Assembly (NCBI GenBank): GCA_900466605.1
Contig: UBMU01000012.1
Coordinates: 248,001 to 312,000 of the forward strand
Reading direction: 5' to 3'
DNA: 64,000 nt
DNA from: Hyphomicrobiales bacterium
Lineage (GTDB): Bacteria > Pseudomonadota > Alphaproteobacteria > Rhizobiales > Rhizobiaceae
This document shows, piece by piece, positions 46,055-55,865 of the stretch. Each line of letters starts with the position of its first letter. The first letter of the stretch is position 1. The translations under genes and the position numbers were made by a program. The notes under the pieces were generated by a model. It was not told where the DNA came from. It was given only the letters and a program-made list of their open reading frames with translations, and ran no database searches.

Positions 46055-46681
46055 CAGCAGAGCAGCGGCGGCGCATTGCTCTGACCAGCGAAATTGGCGC
46101 GAATTTAGGACCTTATTGATGGTGAATGACGGTCGCTTACTTGACGGCAATAAAAAGAAGACCCGCCGAGGCGGGTCTCAAGGCGTTTCTATTTTCACAG
46201 AGAAGTTTGGAGAATGCCTCCGATATGGATATTAGGAGACACTAATTTATAAAATGTAAATGCACGGCCGAAACTTGCTGCTCTGTCGGCGATCAGCGAG
46301 GATCTCTCTTACCAACTGAACGCGTCGACTTTCAAAGAGGTCGTCTTCCATCAATGGCCGCACGGACCAAGACCCAGCGTTTCGTTGCTTGCGACGAGCT
46401 GGTGGTCCAGCTCTTCTCTCAAGGATTTGGGTACACCACGGTATCGTGGTGACGATCGCTCTCGAAGAGCCCGCTCGCAGGCCTACCGTCTCCAACTGTG
46501 GCCTAGTCGCTCTGACCTCAATTTAACCATTTATTGAGGGAGCCATGCAACTGAAGCATGGCTGGGATCGCGTCTTAGCGCTGCACATTCTCCTCGGGAA
46601 ACACTACATAACACTCATCGAAGCGAACGAGGCGCCACGGACTGGCAGCTAGCCTTCGAAAGCCCAGGAAAGGGGATTATC
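46055..46681. other. Intergenic stretch with an orphan hairpin
   Basis: 627 bp with no gene I can support. Short overlapping frames occur on both strands around 46247-46500 without domains. It contains the terminator-like hairpin at 46150-46178 and, at its right end, the AT-poor leader of the DUF1127 gene with the ribosome site AGGAAAGGGG. Confidence 0.45.
46150..46178 (-). terminator. Rho-independent terminator, best oriented on the minus strand
   Basis: Stem AGACCCGC with exact complement and a CGAG-type loop. On the minus strand it is followed by TCTTTTTATT, a proper T-tract; on the plus strand the tail is only moderately T-rich. It may end the cyclic-di-GMP gene, or mark the 3' end of an unannotated minus-strand transcript lying to its right. 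Confidence 0.6.
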
Positions 46682-46828
46682 ATGAACGTAGCACGCTCTT
46701 TCAACAATTGGCGCAAGTACCGTCAGACGGTCTCCGAGCTTGGCCGCATGAGCAATCGCGAACTGCACGATCTCGGCATCGACCGGGCAGACATTCGTAA
46801 CGTTGCGAAGGCCGCAACGGCTCTCTAA
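46682..46828 (+). CDS. DUF1127 small protein
   Basis: 48 aa, the DUF1127 (YjiS-like) core: WRKYRQTVSELGRMSNRELHDLGIDRADI. Very basic N-terminal helix, then the LxDIGI-type turn. Such proteins are abundant and stress- or phosphate-linked in alphaproteobacteria; some act post-transcriptionally on RNA. ATG after AGGAAAGGGGATTATC. It is monocistronic with its own terminator 27 bp downstream. Confidence 0.92.
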   Translation: MNVARSFNNWRKYRQTVSELGRMSNRELHDLGIDRADIRNVAKAATAL

Positions 46829-46854
46829 GGCGCCGTACTGCCGATAGAGTTTCT

Positions 46855-46887
46855 AAGCGCTCGCCACATTCTGGCGGGCGCTTTTTT
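46855..46887 (+). terminator. Rho-independent terminator of the DUF1127 gene
   Basis: A GC-rich stem (AGCGCTCGCCA pairing with TGGCGGGCGCT with one mismatch) with a CATTC loop and a run of six Ts. Confidence 0.9.
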
Positions 46888-47296
46888 CATGTCATGACGG
46901 CTATGGCGAGCCGATTGATCTGCGCATGGCTCATTGCATTTTCCTGCCTGGCCGGTCGGTAATCGAATTAGCCAGTAACTGCGACCAACGCGTGAGTACG
47001 CGCCGCTTTTTGGTTACGCATATTACTTCACATAGATCTCGAAGAAGATCGCCCCGTAGTCGCCCGTCGCCGCCCCCTTTTTGGTCAGTCAGCCGGCAGG
47101 GCTATTTTCATTGGTAGCAGTTGCTATCTCTCCGTTCGCGGGTAGTCTGCATGGACTTGCCAGTCCCTGTTGTCGCAGTTTCCCTGACTTCCATTGGATT
47201 GCCGCTGTGATCGCCTAGTTAAATGGGCACACGGTCTTTCGATGGCAGCTGGATGCTGTGGGAGAAGCTTCGAGGACGTCAAAAAGGGACCCACCT
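46888..47296. other. Intergenic stretch
   Basis: About 410 bp between the DUF1127 terminator and the esterase gene. No repeats, RNA gene or convincing frame seen; a promoter for the esterase is presumably near its right end. Confidence 0.4.
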
Positions 47297-48304
47297 ATGA
47301 CGCCCAAATTTTCAAGCTCGCTTTCTCGGTTATTCAGAAGTCAGAAGAAGGTTCGCCGACTGATCGAGAAGTCGCTGATACGAAACCTTCCAAAGACGAT
47401 TGGTCTACAGCCAAGGCGCACGGCCAACCCAAAAAACGTGCTTACGCAGGTAACTGGGTTTGGAAGCAATCCTGGGCGACTTCATATGAAGCTGTTCGTA
47501 CCAAAAGCACTCCCCGCTAAGCCAGCTCTTGTGGTCTTTCTTCATGGTTGTCGGCAAACGCCCGATAGTCTGGATGGTGCAACCGGATTGTCCAAGCTTG
47601 CGGCTCAGCGAGGCTTCGTCCTTCTCTATCCCGAGCAAAGAGAAGCCAACAATGGTCAGCGCTGCTTCAACTGGTTTCGCCCAAGCATGGTTGCGAGGGA
47701 TCGCGGGGAGCTGATGTCAATCCGGCAAATGATTAGCTATGCTTGCACCCACCACCATGTCGATCGGGCTCGGGTCTATGTGGCTGGCCTCTCTGCAGGT
47801 GGTGCCATGACCTCGGCGCTCATTGCCACCTATCCCGACCTGTTTTCCGGCGCGGCAATCTTTTCCGGAATGCCCTTTGGCGCCGCAAGGGACACTATAT
47901 CGGCCTTGCGGGCAATGAAGACGGGGCAATCTCGCTCGCCTCTTGAATGGGGCGATCTTATCCGGGCAGTCTCGCCGGAGCGAAAGGCATGGCCACCGGT
48001 GTCGATTTGGCAGGGTACGGGAGACCGTACGGTTCATCCCGACAACGCACTGGCGTCGGCTGCGCAGTGGCTGAATGTCGCCAACATCGAACCATCGACC
48101 GCCAAAACAACTAAAAAGTCGTGGGGTAGTCTCGTCAGGTGGGACGGGCGGCAACAGTCCCAGGTTTCCTACTATTCGCTGGATGGCTTCGGGCACGGGT
48201 TGCCGGTGAGAAACCTCCACAGATCCGACCCCTTCGTCTTAAAGGCAGAGGTCTCGGCGCCACTTGAACTGATGCGACTCTGGGGATTAACCCGAAATCG
48301 TTGA
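47297..48304 (+). CDS. PHB depolymerase-family esterase (LpqC-like)
   Basis: 335 aa from the ATG at 47297 (AAAGGGACCC upstream). Alpha/beta hydrolase of the PhaC-like/esterase_PHB group: oxyanion motif VFLHGCRQT (about 90-98), nucleophile Ser in GLSAGGAM (about 173-180), Asp in GTGDRTVHPDNA and a His in GFGHGL near the C-terminus. The C-terminal GL.VRN stretch is typical. There is no clear signal peptide, so an intracellular oligomer or ester hydrolase is likelier than a secreted depolymerase. Single gene. Confidence 0.9.
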   Translation: MTPKFSSSLSRLFRSQKKVRRLIEKSLIRNLPKTIGLQPRRTANPKNVLTQVTGFGSNPGRLHMKLFVPKALPAKPALVVFLHGCRQTPDSLDGATGLSKLAAQRGFVLLYPEQREANNGQRCFNWFRPSMVARDRGELMSIRQMISYACTHHHVDRARVYVAGLSAGGAMTSALIATYPDLFSGAAIFSGMPFGAARDTISALRAMKTGQSRSPLEWGDLIRAVSPERKAWPPVSIWQGTGDRTVHPDNALASAAQWLNVANIEPSTAKTTKKSWGSLVRWDGRQQSQVSYYSLDGFGHGLPVRNLHRSDPFVLKAEVSAPLELMRLWGLTRNR

Positions 48305-48546
48305 CTTGGGCGGCTTTCGTAAAGAAACCAAATCGGGAGGCACGCTCAGGTTCGCCGGCGGGGACTGGCCCTCGATCCTTCTGTTGCGCCCCGGTAATTG
48401 GTCTTCATATCAGGTCAATCGGTCGGGAATTTAGACCGCTGAATACTGGACAGGACAAATTAACATGACTAAAACACTCATGAAAATATCGCTAGCCCAG
48501 TGCAGTTCTTATAAAAGGATATCGGGGGCTGGCCAAAGGAGGTTTC

Positions 48547-49614
48547 ATGTCCCGCCGCCAAAGGACTATTTCTGTACTGGCTTTGTCCCTTTCGCTTGCC
48601 CTGCCGACAACGCTACATGCAGAAACGTCATTTCTCGATCATCGCGGGAAGCGTATTTCATTTGAAAAGCCACCCGAAAAGGTCGTCACGATCGTCCGTT
48701 CGGCGCCTATCATATATCGCTCCGTTGACGAGAAGGCGGACAATATCTCTGCCATGAACAAGGATTCACTGACGCGTTACTTCACGAGTGGCATCTATGC
48801 CGAGATGTTACCGGAAATGGGCAAGATAAAAGCAACCGCTGCCCAAGATGGATTCGTACCGAACGTAGAGGCAATTCTCGTTGAGAAGCCTGATGCAGTG
48901 ATCCAATGGAACCACGATGAAAAGCTCATCGAACCGCTAGAGCGTGTCGGTCTGACTGTGGTTGGCTGGCAATGCTGCACAGAACAGGACCGTCTCGACT
49001 ACATTACACTGACTGGGTATATGACAGGCCGAAACGATCGCGCACAGGCCATCCTGAAGGCACAATTCGATACTCTGAAGGAGCTTGCAGGCAAGGTCGG
49101 CAAGCTGGATAAGGCAGCACTTCCGTCGGTCCTCCATATCGACAAGATGGCTGATCAGATACAGGTGATCGCCAACGGTTCGCAGGATCTGGCGCTCAGT
49201 GGCGTGACCAATCCGGCCGCGGACGGAAGTGGCGAATGGTGGCGCACCATTGATTTCGAACAACTACTGGTTTGGAACCCCGACATCATCGTCATTCCGG
49301 CTTATGCGAGTGACCTTGCCCCCGAAGACTTTTTCAACAACCCGGTCCTCGCCAGTCTCAAGGCCGTCAAGGAAAAACGTGTCTACAAACAGCCGGTATT
49401 CGCCCGAACGCCCGACGCGCCGGAAATTTTCCTGACGTCGGAATGGCTCGCTGCGATCGCCCATGGGACCGAGTTCGCGCCCGATTTCAAAAGGCAGATC
49501 GTTGACATCTACAAGCTGATCTACGGTGCCAGCCTTAGCGACGATCAGGTCAAGGCCATTCTCGAATCCGAAAGCAACCGACCGGCGAACAAATATGTCG
49601 AGCTCTTCGGCTAA
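48547..49614 (+). CDS. Iron/corrinoid-type ABC importer, periplasmic binding protein
   Basis: 355 aa with a short Sec signal peptide (ending about residue 26, His-Ala-Glu) behind a strong AGGAGG. Class III binding protein (FecB/BtuF/FhuD fold) with the DHRGKRISFEKPPEKVV opening and the long central helix typical of this fold. It likely binds a metallophore or metal complex; the specific ligand is not evident. First of four genes that overlap or abut (binding protein, permease, ATPase, unknown protein). Confidence 0.9.
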   Translation: MSRRQRTISVLALSLSLALPTTLHAETSFLDHRGKRISFEKPPEKVVTIVRSAPIIYRSVDEKADNISAMNKDSLTRYFTSGIYAEMLPEMGKIKATAAQDGFVPNVEAILVEKPDAVIQWNHDEKLIEPLERVGLTVVGWQCCTEQDRLDYITLTGYMTGRNDRAQAILKAQFDTLKELAGKVGKLDKAALPSVLHIDKMADQIQVIANGSQDLALSGVTNPAADGSGEWWRTIDFEQLLVWNPDIIVIPAYASDLAPEDFFNNPVLASLKAVKEKRVYKQPVFARTPDAPEIFLTSEWLAAIAHGTEFAPDFKRQIVDIYKLIYGASLSDDQVKAILESESNRPANKYVELFG

Positions 49615-50665
49615 GGCGGCGGCAACGAGTTGGGCCGGACGGAAGCTCGCTGCGGTTTCCGTCTTTCCTGCCCTCACCGGGCTCCTCATCCTGGCCATCT
49701 TCTATTCGATATCGATCGGGCGTTATGATCTGTCTCTTCGCGACGTCGCCTACATCCTGATCGACAATGTGCATCCGGTGACGGTTCCGTATTGGGAACC
49801 CGTGCAGGAAGTCGTCGTCGAGCAAGTCCGCTTGCCACGCATTATGGCCGCGATCATAATTGGCTCGGGCCTGTCCGTATCGGGTGCGGCGCTACAAGGG
49901 CTCTTCCGCAACCCATTGGTGGATCCAGGCATCATAGGCGTTACGTCGGGCGCGGGCTTCGGTGGAACTTTGGCCATCCTCCTTGGCCTGCATGGCTATC
50001 TCTTGCTAAGCATGGCTTTTGTCTTCGGTATCGGCAGCGTTCTTCTCGTCAAGCTGCTGTCGACCGTTCGTGGGCGGACAAGCATGCTGACGCTGGTTCT
50101 TGCAGGCGTGGTTATTTCCGCGTTCTTTTCGGCCGCAATTTCAATCGCCAAACTGCTGGCAGATCCTTTTCAGAAGCTGCCAGCCATCACCTACTGGCTG
50201 ATGGGCAGCATAGCGTCCAGCAACTACCTGGACGTGCTACTGGTGTCTGTGGCGGTGCTGCCCTCCACCATTGTGATCTATCTCTTGCGGTTCCAGATCA
50301 ACATCCTGTCGCTCGGCGAGGAAAGGGCAAAGGCACTCGGCACGAAAGTCGTGCTCGTGCAATGGATCGTTCTCGTCGCTTCGGCTCTCATATCGGCCGG
50401 CGTGGTCGCTACCTCTGGAATTATCGGTTGGGTCGGCCTTGTCATCCCGCATGTCGCACGCGCGCTCGTGGGCGCCGACCACCAGAGGCTGCTTCCCGTA
50501 TCTGGCGTCCTCGGCGCGATCTATCTCCTGATGGTCGACAATCTGGCGCGAACCATGACCACGGCCGAGATTCCGCTCGGCATCATAACCGCCCTTATCG
50601 GAGTTCCTGTTTTCGCGGTGATCTTGCGTCGTATTCACGTCAAGGGAGGGTGGTCCAGTGATTGA
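49595..50665 (+). CDS. FecCD-family ABC importer permease
   Basis: 356 aa from the ATG at 49595, overlapping the binding-protein gene by 20 bp. About ten predicted membrane segments and the FecCD blocks VRLPRIMAAIIIGSGLSVSGAALQGLFRNPLVDPGIIGV, GWVGLVIPHVARALVG and AEIPLGIITALIGVPVF. A single gene implies a homodimeric channel, as in BtuC or HmuU. Works with the ATPase at 50658. Confidence 0.94.
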   Translation: MSSSSAKAAATSWAGRKLAAVSVFPALTGLLILAIFYSISIGRYDLSLRDVAYILIDNVHPVTVPYWEPVQEVVVEQVRLPRIMAAIIIGSGLSVSGAALQGLFRNPLVDPGIIGVTSGAGFGGTLAILLGLHGYLLLSMAFVFGIGSVLLVKLLSTVRGRTSMLTLVLAGVVISAFFSAAISIAKLLADPFQKLPAITYWLMGSIASSNYLDVLLVSVAVLPSTIVIYLLRFQINILSLGEERAKALGTKVVLVQWIVLVASALISAGVVATSGIIGWVGLVIPHVARALVGADHQRLLPVSGVLGAIYLLMVDNLARTMTTAEIPLGIITALIGVPVFAVILRRIHVKGGWSSD

Positions 50666-51416
50666 AGCGAGCGATCTCATCGTGGCGCGCGGTGCCCGCA
50701 CGATTCTCACGAATTACAGCTTGCGCCTGGAGCGCGGCCGGATCCTTGCTGTGCTCGGAGCCAACGGGGTAGGCAAGACAACCCTGATCAACACTTTGGT
50801 CGGCGTTATCAAGCCGAGATCGGGGGAGCTTTCAATACTTGGGCAGGTTGGTTACGTCCCGCAGTTGCTCGAAGTTCCGTTTTCATACTCTGCCCTTGAT
50901 ATCGGCCTTATGGGCAGAGCGCGTCATCTGGGCCTGTTTGGGGCGCCAGGGCGGAAGGACTACGATATCGTTCGGCACTACTTCCAGATGCTCGGCATTG
51001 ACGGCCTGGAAGACCAGACATTCAATCTACTGAGTGGGGGGCAGCGCCAACTGGTGATGATTGCCCAGGCCCTGGCCTCGGAATGTGAGCTGTTGGTGCT
51101 TGATGAACCCTGCGCGGCGCTCGACTACAAAAATCAGGACACGGTTCTCTCCCTGCTTGATCGCCTGCGCGAAAACCATGGGATGACGATAGTCTTTTCC
51201 ACTCACATGCCGCAGCACGCAGTCGAAATCGCCAGCGACGTTCTGTTGATGACAAGCGGAAGTGAATATATCTGTGGCCCGATCGCTGATGCCCTTAGCG
51301 CTGAAAACCTGACGGCCCTTTACGACCTGCCAATTGCACGAGCAGATTTCGAAGGGCTGGCCAAGCATACCTACGCACCCGTGTTCCGTCATCACGGGGT
51401 TCGTTCCAATGGCTGA
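50658..51416 (+). CDS. FecE/FhuC-type ABC importer ATPase
   Basis: 252 aa. Walker A GANGVGKTT, Q-loop GYVPQ, signature LLSGGQRQLV, Walker B LVLDEPCAALDYK and H-loop STHMPQH. It overlaps the permease by 8 bp and the unknown protein by 8 bp. Its C-terminal extension is short. Confidence 0.94.
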   Translation: MIEASDLIVARGARTILTNYSLRLERGRILAVLGANGVGKTTLINTLVGVIKPRSGELSILGQVGYVPQLLEVPFSYSALDIGLMGRARHLGLFGAPGRKDYDIVRHYFQMLGIDGLEDQTFNLLSGGQRQLVMIAQALASECELLVLDEPCAALDYKNQDTVLSLLDRLRENHGMTIVFSTHMPQHAVEIASDVLLMTSGSEYICGPIADALSAENLTALYDLPIARADFEGLAKHTYAPVFRHHGVRSNG

Positions 51417-52707
51417 GATCCCCGGGCCAAGGAAAGGGATCGCCTATATTCACTGGGGCAATAGCTGGCAGCTGAGAAGTTTCCAGGACTTTCGATACTA
51501 CATCGACGACCTCATCTACATTCACGACCTGCCGAAGGTAGAGCTGTCGACCTATGCTGCCGTTGTCATGCCGGACGCCATGGAGCCAGCTGCGCCGCGT
51601 GCCTATGCACACCAGTTGAATGCCTATCTGCATGACGGTGGCTTTCTCATCGTGTGCCTGCAAGGCCACGCAGACTGGATTGATGTTCCAGGGCTTGAGT
51701 GGAGCCCGGGCAACTGCCGCGATTGGTTGTGGTGGACGAAGGGCGAGCAGCTTGAGGTCAAGCTATCCGAACCACGTCACCCCATTACCAACAGCATGCC
51801 TCTTTCTCATATGAGTTGGCACTGGGGCGGATCCTATAACCTCCCGGAAGGTGCTCACTCCATTCTCGAGATTAGCGATGGACGCGGCAGCCTATTTCTC
51901 GACTTTCCATCATTGCCAGGCGGTGGCCGCCTGCTTCTCGCATCGCTCGATCCGCACTCGCACAACGGCCAGCGTTTCATGCCGGCAACCACGCGTTTCT
52001 TGCAATCATTCTATCCGTGGCTGAACCACGAGCTCGGTATCGAACGGCCTGCGAAAAACCGATTTACCTATCTCCAATGCTCGAACGTCCCGTCGGAATG
52101 GTATCCCGAGTGGATTGAAGAAAGCCTTCGACGGGCCGGCTTCGAGCCAATGTTCATTCCTTGCGATCGCCTGGGTCCAGAGCTACTGAAGAAAACCGAC
52201 ACGCTCTACATCCCAAGCAGCCACGACGAATTCTTTCTGAAGAGCCGGACTGGTGATCTTGTTGCATTTCTGGAGCAAGGCGGAAACCTTGTCATTTGCG
52301 CGGAACCGTGTCAGCCATGGTTGCCGTTCATGGCGCCATTCCATGCCGTTCCTTCGCGCCCTTTCCAAAATATAAAGGTCCGTATCCGTGATGACCGGTT
52401 CGGGATATTTTCAGATCTCGGTGAAGGTTTTGACGGCTGGCAGGGTATTTTCGGCCAATATGCGCGCGGTTGGACGGATCCCCCTCCCGGCGCAATCTGG
52501 CTGACTGATGTTGGGGCTGCGCATGATCCGAAACCGGCCGACTGGATTTGGCAGTATCCAACCGTTACAGGACGAGGGGGATACGTCTTCATGCACAACG
52601 GCGATAATCTGACCCGCTATCCCGATCATGGCCCACGGAAGGAAGAACTTGTTGCGAATATCGCTGTCGCGCTGAGAAAGCTTGCCCTTGGTGAGTTGCT
52701 ATTTTAG
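51409..52707 (+). CDS. Unknown protein with two glutamine-amidotransferase-like halves, coupled to the iron-type importer
   Basis: 432 aa from the ATG at 51409, overlapping the ATPase stop (ATGGCTGA). I do not recognise a named family. Two halves (about 1-210 and 225-420) each contain a flavodoxin-like/class-I-amidotransferase-type pattern: a strand with YAAVVMPDA.. or TLYIPSSHDEF, a helix, then DGGFLIVCLQGH or QGGNLVICAEP. Neither has a clear Cys-His-Glu triad, though GNCRDW and the ICAEPCQP loop contain cysteines. No signal peptide. Tight coupling suggests it processes or releases the imported metal complex; this is inference. Confidence 0.75.
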   Translation: MAEIPGPRKGIAYIHWGNSWQLRSFQDFRYYIDDLIYIHDLPKVELSTYAAVVMPDAMEPAAPRAYAHQLNAYLHDGGFLIVCLQGHADWIDVPGLEWSPGNCRDWLWWTKGEQLEVKLSEPRHPITNSMPLSHMSWHWGGSYNLPEGAHSILEISDGRGSLFLDFPSLPGGGRLLLASLDPHSHNGQRFMPATTRFLQSFYPWLNHELGIERPAKNRFTYLQCSNVPSEWYPEWIEESLRRAGFEPMFIPCDRLGPELLKKTDTLYIPSSHDEFFLKSRTGDLVAFLEQGGNLVICAEPCQPWLPFMAPFHAVPSRPFQNIKVRIRDDRFGIFSDLGEGFDGWQGIFGQYARGWTDPPPGAIWLTDVGAAHDPKPADWIWQYPTVTGRGGYVFMHNGDNLTRYPDHGPRKEELVANIAVALRKLALGELLF

Positions 52708-52919
52708 ATCGACTTTTCAGAAGCGCTGACCATCGCAAGGAACAAACCAATCGACCGATGTGTTCGATCGATGAGTACATGCCGTCAGGAAGCGATCAGG
52801 ATGGGATCGAGATCGATCCCGTAGCGGCGTGCGTGAGCGTGATCGTCAGTTGAGGCGTGGTCGCGACTGTGCGCCTCAGAGGGCAACAGCCTTGTACCAG
52901 TTCGGTTGGGCCGAATAAG

Positions 52920-55769
52920 TTAAGATAGGGAACGTGACAACACCCGCTCGGCGGTCTCGTGATCGTTTGTGGTACGACCTTCCTCAAACTGATCGAGAAC
53001 TGGCTGAAGGAGCGCCGTTGCATTCTCTTTTTCCCCAGAGGTCATCAAGAAAGCGGCAAGATCGCGACAGGCGCGCAATTCCCATCCGCGCGCGCCCATC
53101 TTTCTACTTGCGTCGATGGCTCCGACAAGGCATCCGCGTGCCTCATCCGAAGGAGAAATCGATAGCAAAAGGTTTCCCTTTATGCGCAGCAGTTCCGGGG
53201 TGTAGCAGAAGTCTCCGTTGGTTTCGACCAGCTGCCTGGTTCTCTCGACCCTCTCCAAGGCTTCGTTGATTTTGCCCAGCCCCGCCAGACCCGTGATCAG
53301 TGAGAGTTCCAACATGGTGGTGAAGACCTCATAGGTCGACGCATGCAGCCTTTCGATGCATCGACTGACGTTAGCGACCCCTGCGCTGGGGTCACCCCGC
53401 CGGATGGCGACTTCTCCTTCGAACCCTCTCGCAACTGATACGTACGGAGACAAGGAGTGCAGCCCCGCACGCGATATCAGCCAATCAATGTGTTCCTGCG
53501 CACTGTCTAGGTCGCCGCGCCAAAGGAAAACTGCGATGCCACCGAGCAGGGCGATGCAAAGCGTCAACGAATGATCCGCCGCCGCAGCTTCCTTGATTGT
53601 CTGTCGCGCCTGGGCTTCAGCTCGATCAGGAAGGCCCTGCAGCCAAAGGTTTCTCGCCAGTATTCCGCCGGCAAGCCCGCGACCCTGGAAGCCGACATAG
53701 CTGCCCGGCGCCCGCATCGGCAACGGCGGATCGCTCGACAACGCGGCCTCCAGTTCCAGCCTGGCGTGGCCGAGTTCGCCGCTGAAGTGCATTGAGTTGC
53801 CGAGAAAGAAGTGCCCCAGCGAAATCGCGGACGGTTCTGCTGTCTCCCTAGAGACGGAAGAGCAGCGGAAAGCACACTGGAGCGCTGATTTGAAATCTCC
53901 TGTTCGAAGATGAAACATGTTCAATGGGCCGAGAACCTTTAACTGATCGACCGCATCTCCTTGTCGTTCGGCTATCTCTAGGCTCCTGGTGAGCGCGGCG
54001 AGCGTGTCACGGCCACCGAGGAGATACATTCGGGAGATGCCGAGGCCAGCTTGGAGATGCATCTCCTCACGGCTTCCCCGATGATGATCGCCCATTGCAG
54101 AAAGGGCGAGCTCCGACCAGCGAAGGCATTCCGGAAAGAGCGACATTGCCTGAAATGCAGGGACAGCCGCGGCGGCCAACCCGATGCCGACGTCAACGTC
54201 GCCGTTGTCGCCGAACGCCCATTCCAAGGCCGCCCGGACGTTGTTAATGCAGATGAAATACGGCAGCCGCTCGGGGCCGCTCGAGAGCGTTGGCCAATCC
54301 GATCCAAACTGCTCAAGCCAGCGTCGGTGGTACGATGCGTGGCTTTTTGCCAGTTCAGCGCGATCGTCTTTTGTCTGCCCATGCAGCGCGTAGGCGCGTG
54401 TGGTATCAAGCAGTCGATAGCGCATCATCGCGCCGAAAGAGTTTGCACTAAGCAGAGACTTAGCGACAAGGCTATCAATTGCACCGAAGAGGGCAGGGCG
54501 ATCAAGGGCAGGCGTGCCAATCACCTCCCAGGCCGCATCAAGCGTGAAATCGCCAACAAAAATTGCCAGCCTTCGAAGAATCGTCCGTTCCGGGTCCGAT
54601 AGCAGCCCGAAGCTCCAGTCGAGTGTCGCCTGGAGGGTCTTCTGACGAGGCGGCGCGTTGCGAGATCCCACCCATGCCAGGGCAAGATGCTGATCGAGAA
54701 GAGCAGACGTCTGCGACAGGCCGTAAGTCTCGACGCGCCTTGCCGCCAGTTCCAGAGCAAGCGCCATGCCGTCGAGCTTTCGGCAGATCGCTGCAATGAT
54801 AGACGCATCCTCGTCAGTTATCGCTAAGGCAGCTCCGCTTGCGGCTGCGCGTTCCATAAACAATCGGGACGCGGGATAGGAGAGAATTGATTGAGTAGTG
54901 ACTTCCCGGTCGTCCGGCGCGCAGGCCAAGGTGTCCAGCTTGTAGATGCTCTCGCCTTCAATCCTGAGAGCCTCGCGGCTGGTGACCAGGATGCGGACCT
55001 GCGGTGCGGCGTCAATGATGCTTGCTGCAAGATCCGCCACGGTGTCCACCAAGTGCTCGCAGGTATCAAAAACAAGGAGAACATGCTTGTCACGCAGATA
55101 GGCGAGCAAGCTTGGGCGAACATCATCGGAGCCGACAGGTATTCCCAACATGGACGCGAGGGCAGGCAAAACAAGTGATGGATCGCTTAGCATGCCGAAA
55201 TCAGCAAGCACGGCAGCGCCATCGAAGGTAGCTGCCAGATGATTGGCCAATGCTACAGCGACGGTGGTCTTCCCGACGCCTCCACCTCCCACGATGGAAA
55301 CGATGGGAAATCTGGAGAGCCTGTCTGTAAGTTGGGCGATATCATCTTCCCGTCCGACCATGCGTTCCAGGCGGCTGGGAAGATTGGCGTGCCTGAATTT
55401 TACCTCGCCATCACTAATGGTCGGCGCCCTGACAAAACCTGTGATCGGCGCGACGAAGCAGTAACCGCGGCCCGGAATCGTGGTGATATAGCGAGCGCCA
55501 TCCTGGCCGTCACCGAGGGCTTTGCGTAGTCCAGTCATGTGGAAGCGCAGGTTGCCTTCTTCCACGACGACGTCCGGCCAAATCTGAGACATCAGGTCGT
55601 GCTTGCTCAAAAGAGTGTTAGGAGCGGATACAAGCGCGATCAAAAGGTCCAGCGCTCGCGCACCAAGCTCGACAGGAATCCCTTCCTTCGCAAGGAGCCG
55701 CTGGCCGATGTTCAAACGAAAGGGGCCGAAGGACAGGTCACTCGATGCATCGCCAATAGCCCGCGTCAT
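52920..55769 (-). CDS. Winged-helix regulator with NB-ARC/STAND-type NTPase and TPR region
   Basis: 949 aa. OmpR/CadC-type winged HTH (12-108), then a STAND-type NTPase (about 135-460) with Walker A GGGGVGKTT (161-169), a Walker B-like VLLVFDTCEH and LVTSREALRI sensor, then a long helical, TPR-like region to the end. This architecture is that of large signal-integrating activators. It is transcribed away from the OsmC-like and epoxide-hydrolase genes on the same strand and probably binds the repeats at 57719-57780. Start ATG after AAGGGTAAGTCC. Confidence 0.9.
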   Translation of the reverse strand: MTRAIGDASSDLSFGPFRLNIGQRLLAKEGIPVELGARALDLLIALVSAPNTLLSKHDLMSQIWPDVVVEEGNLRFHMTGLRKALGDGQDGARYITTIPGRGYCFVAPITGFVRAPTISDGEVKFRHANLPSRLERMVGREDDIAQLTDRLSRFPIVSIVGGGGVGKTTVAVALANHLAATFDGAAVLADFGMLSDPSLVLPALASMLGIPVGSDDVRPSLLAYLRDKHVLLVFDTCEHLVDTVADLAASIIDAAPQVRILVTSREALRIEGESIYKLDTLACAPDDREVTTQSILSYPASRLFMERAAASGAALAITDEDASIIAAICRKLDGMALALELAARRVETYGLSQTSALLDQHLALAWVGSRNAPPRQKTLQATLDWSFGLLSDPERTILRRLAIFVGDFTLDAAWEVIGTPALDRPALFGAIDSLVAKSLLSANSFGAMMRYRLLDTTRAYALHGQTKDDRAELAKSHASYHRRWLEQFGSDWPTLSSGPERLPYFICINNVRAALEWAFGDNGDVDVGIGLAAAAVPAFQAMSLFPECLRWSELALSAMGDHHRGSREEMHLQAGLGISRMYLLGGRDTLAALTRSLEIAERQGDAVDQLKVLGPLNMFHLRTGDFKSALQCAFRCSSVSRETAEPSAISLGHFFLGNSMHFSGELGHARLELEAALSSDPPLPMRAPGSYVGFQGRGLAGGILARNLWLQGLPDRAEAQARQTIKEAAAADHSLTLCIALLGGIAVFLWRGDLDSAQEHIDWLISRAGLHSLSPYVSVARGFEGEVAIRRGDPSAGVANVSRCIERLHASTYEVFTTMLELSLITGLAGLGKINEALERVERTRQLVETNGDFCYTPELLRIKGNLLLSISPSDEARGCLVGAIDASRKMGARGWELRACRDLAAFLMTSGEKENATALLQPVLDQFEEGRTTNDHETAERVLSRSLS

Positions 55770-55865
55770 GGACTTACCCTTAAGGAACCCTACTGCCCCT
55801 CGTTATACTCCAACGCCGTCATTGGAACCATCGCGGAGAGCTGTCCAACTTTATGCTTCGTCTGC

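Noticed and set aside
46247..46495. 82-codon minus-strand frame upstream of the DUF1127 gene
   Set aside because: Composition is unlike the real genes here and there is no similarity I recognise; an overlapping plus-strand frame is also open.
52803..52820. Hairpin GGGATCG-AGAT-CGATCCC between the convergent genes
   Set aside because: A 7-bp stem without a T-run; too weak to call a terminator.
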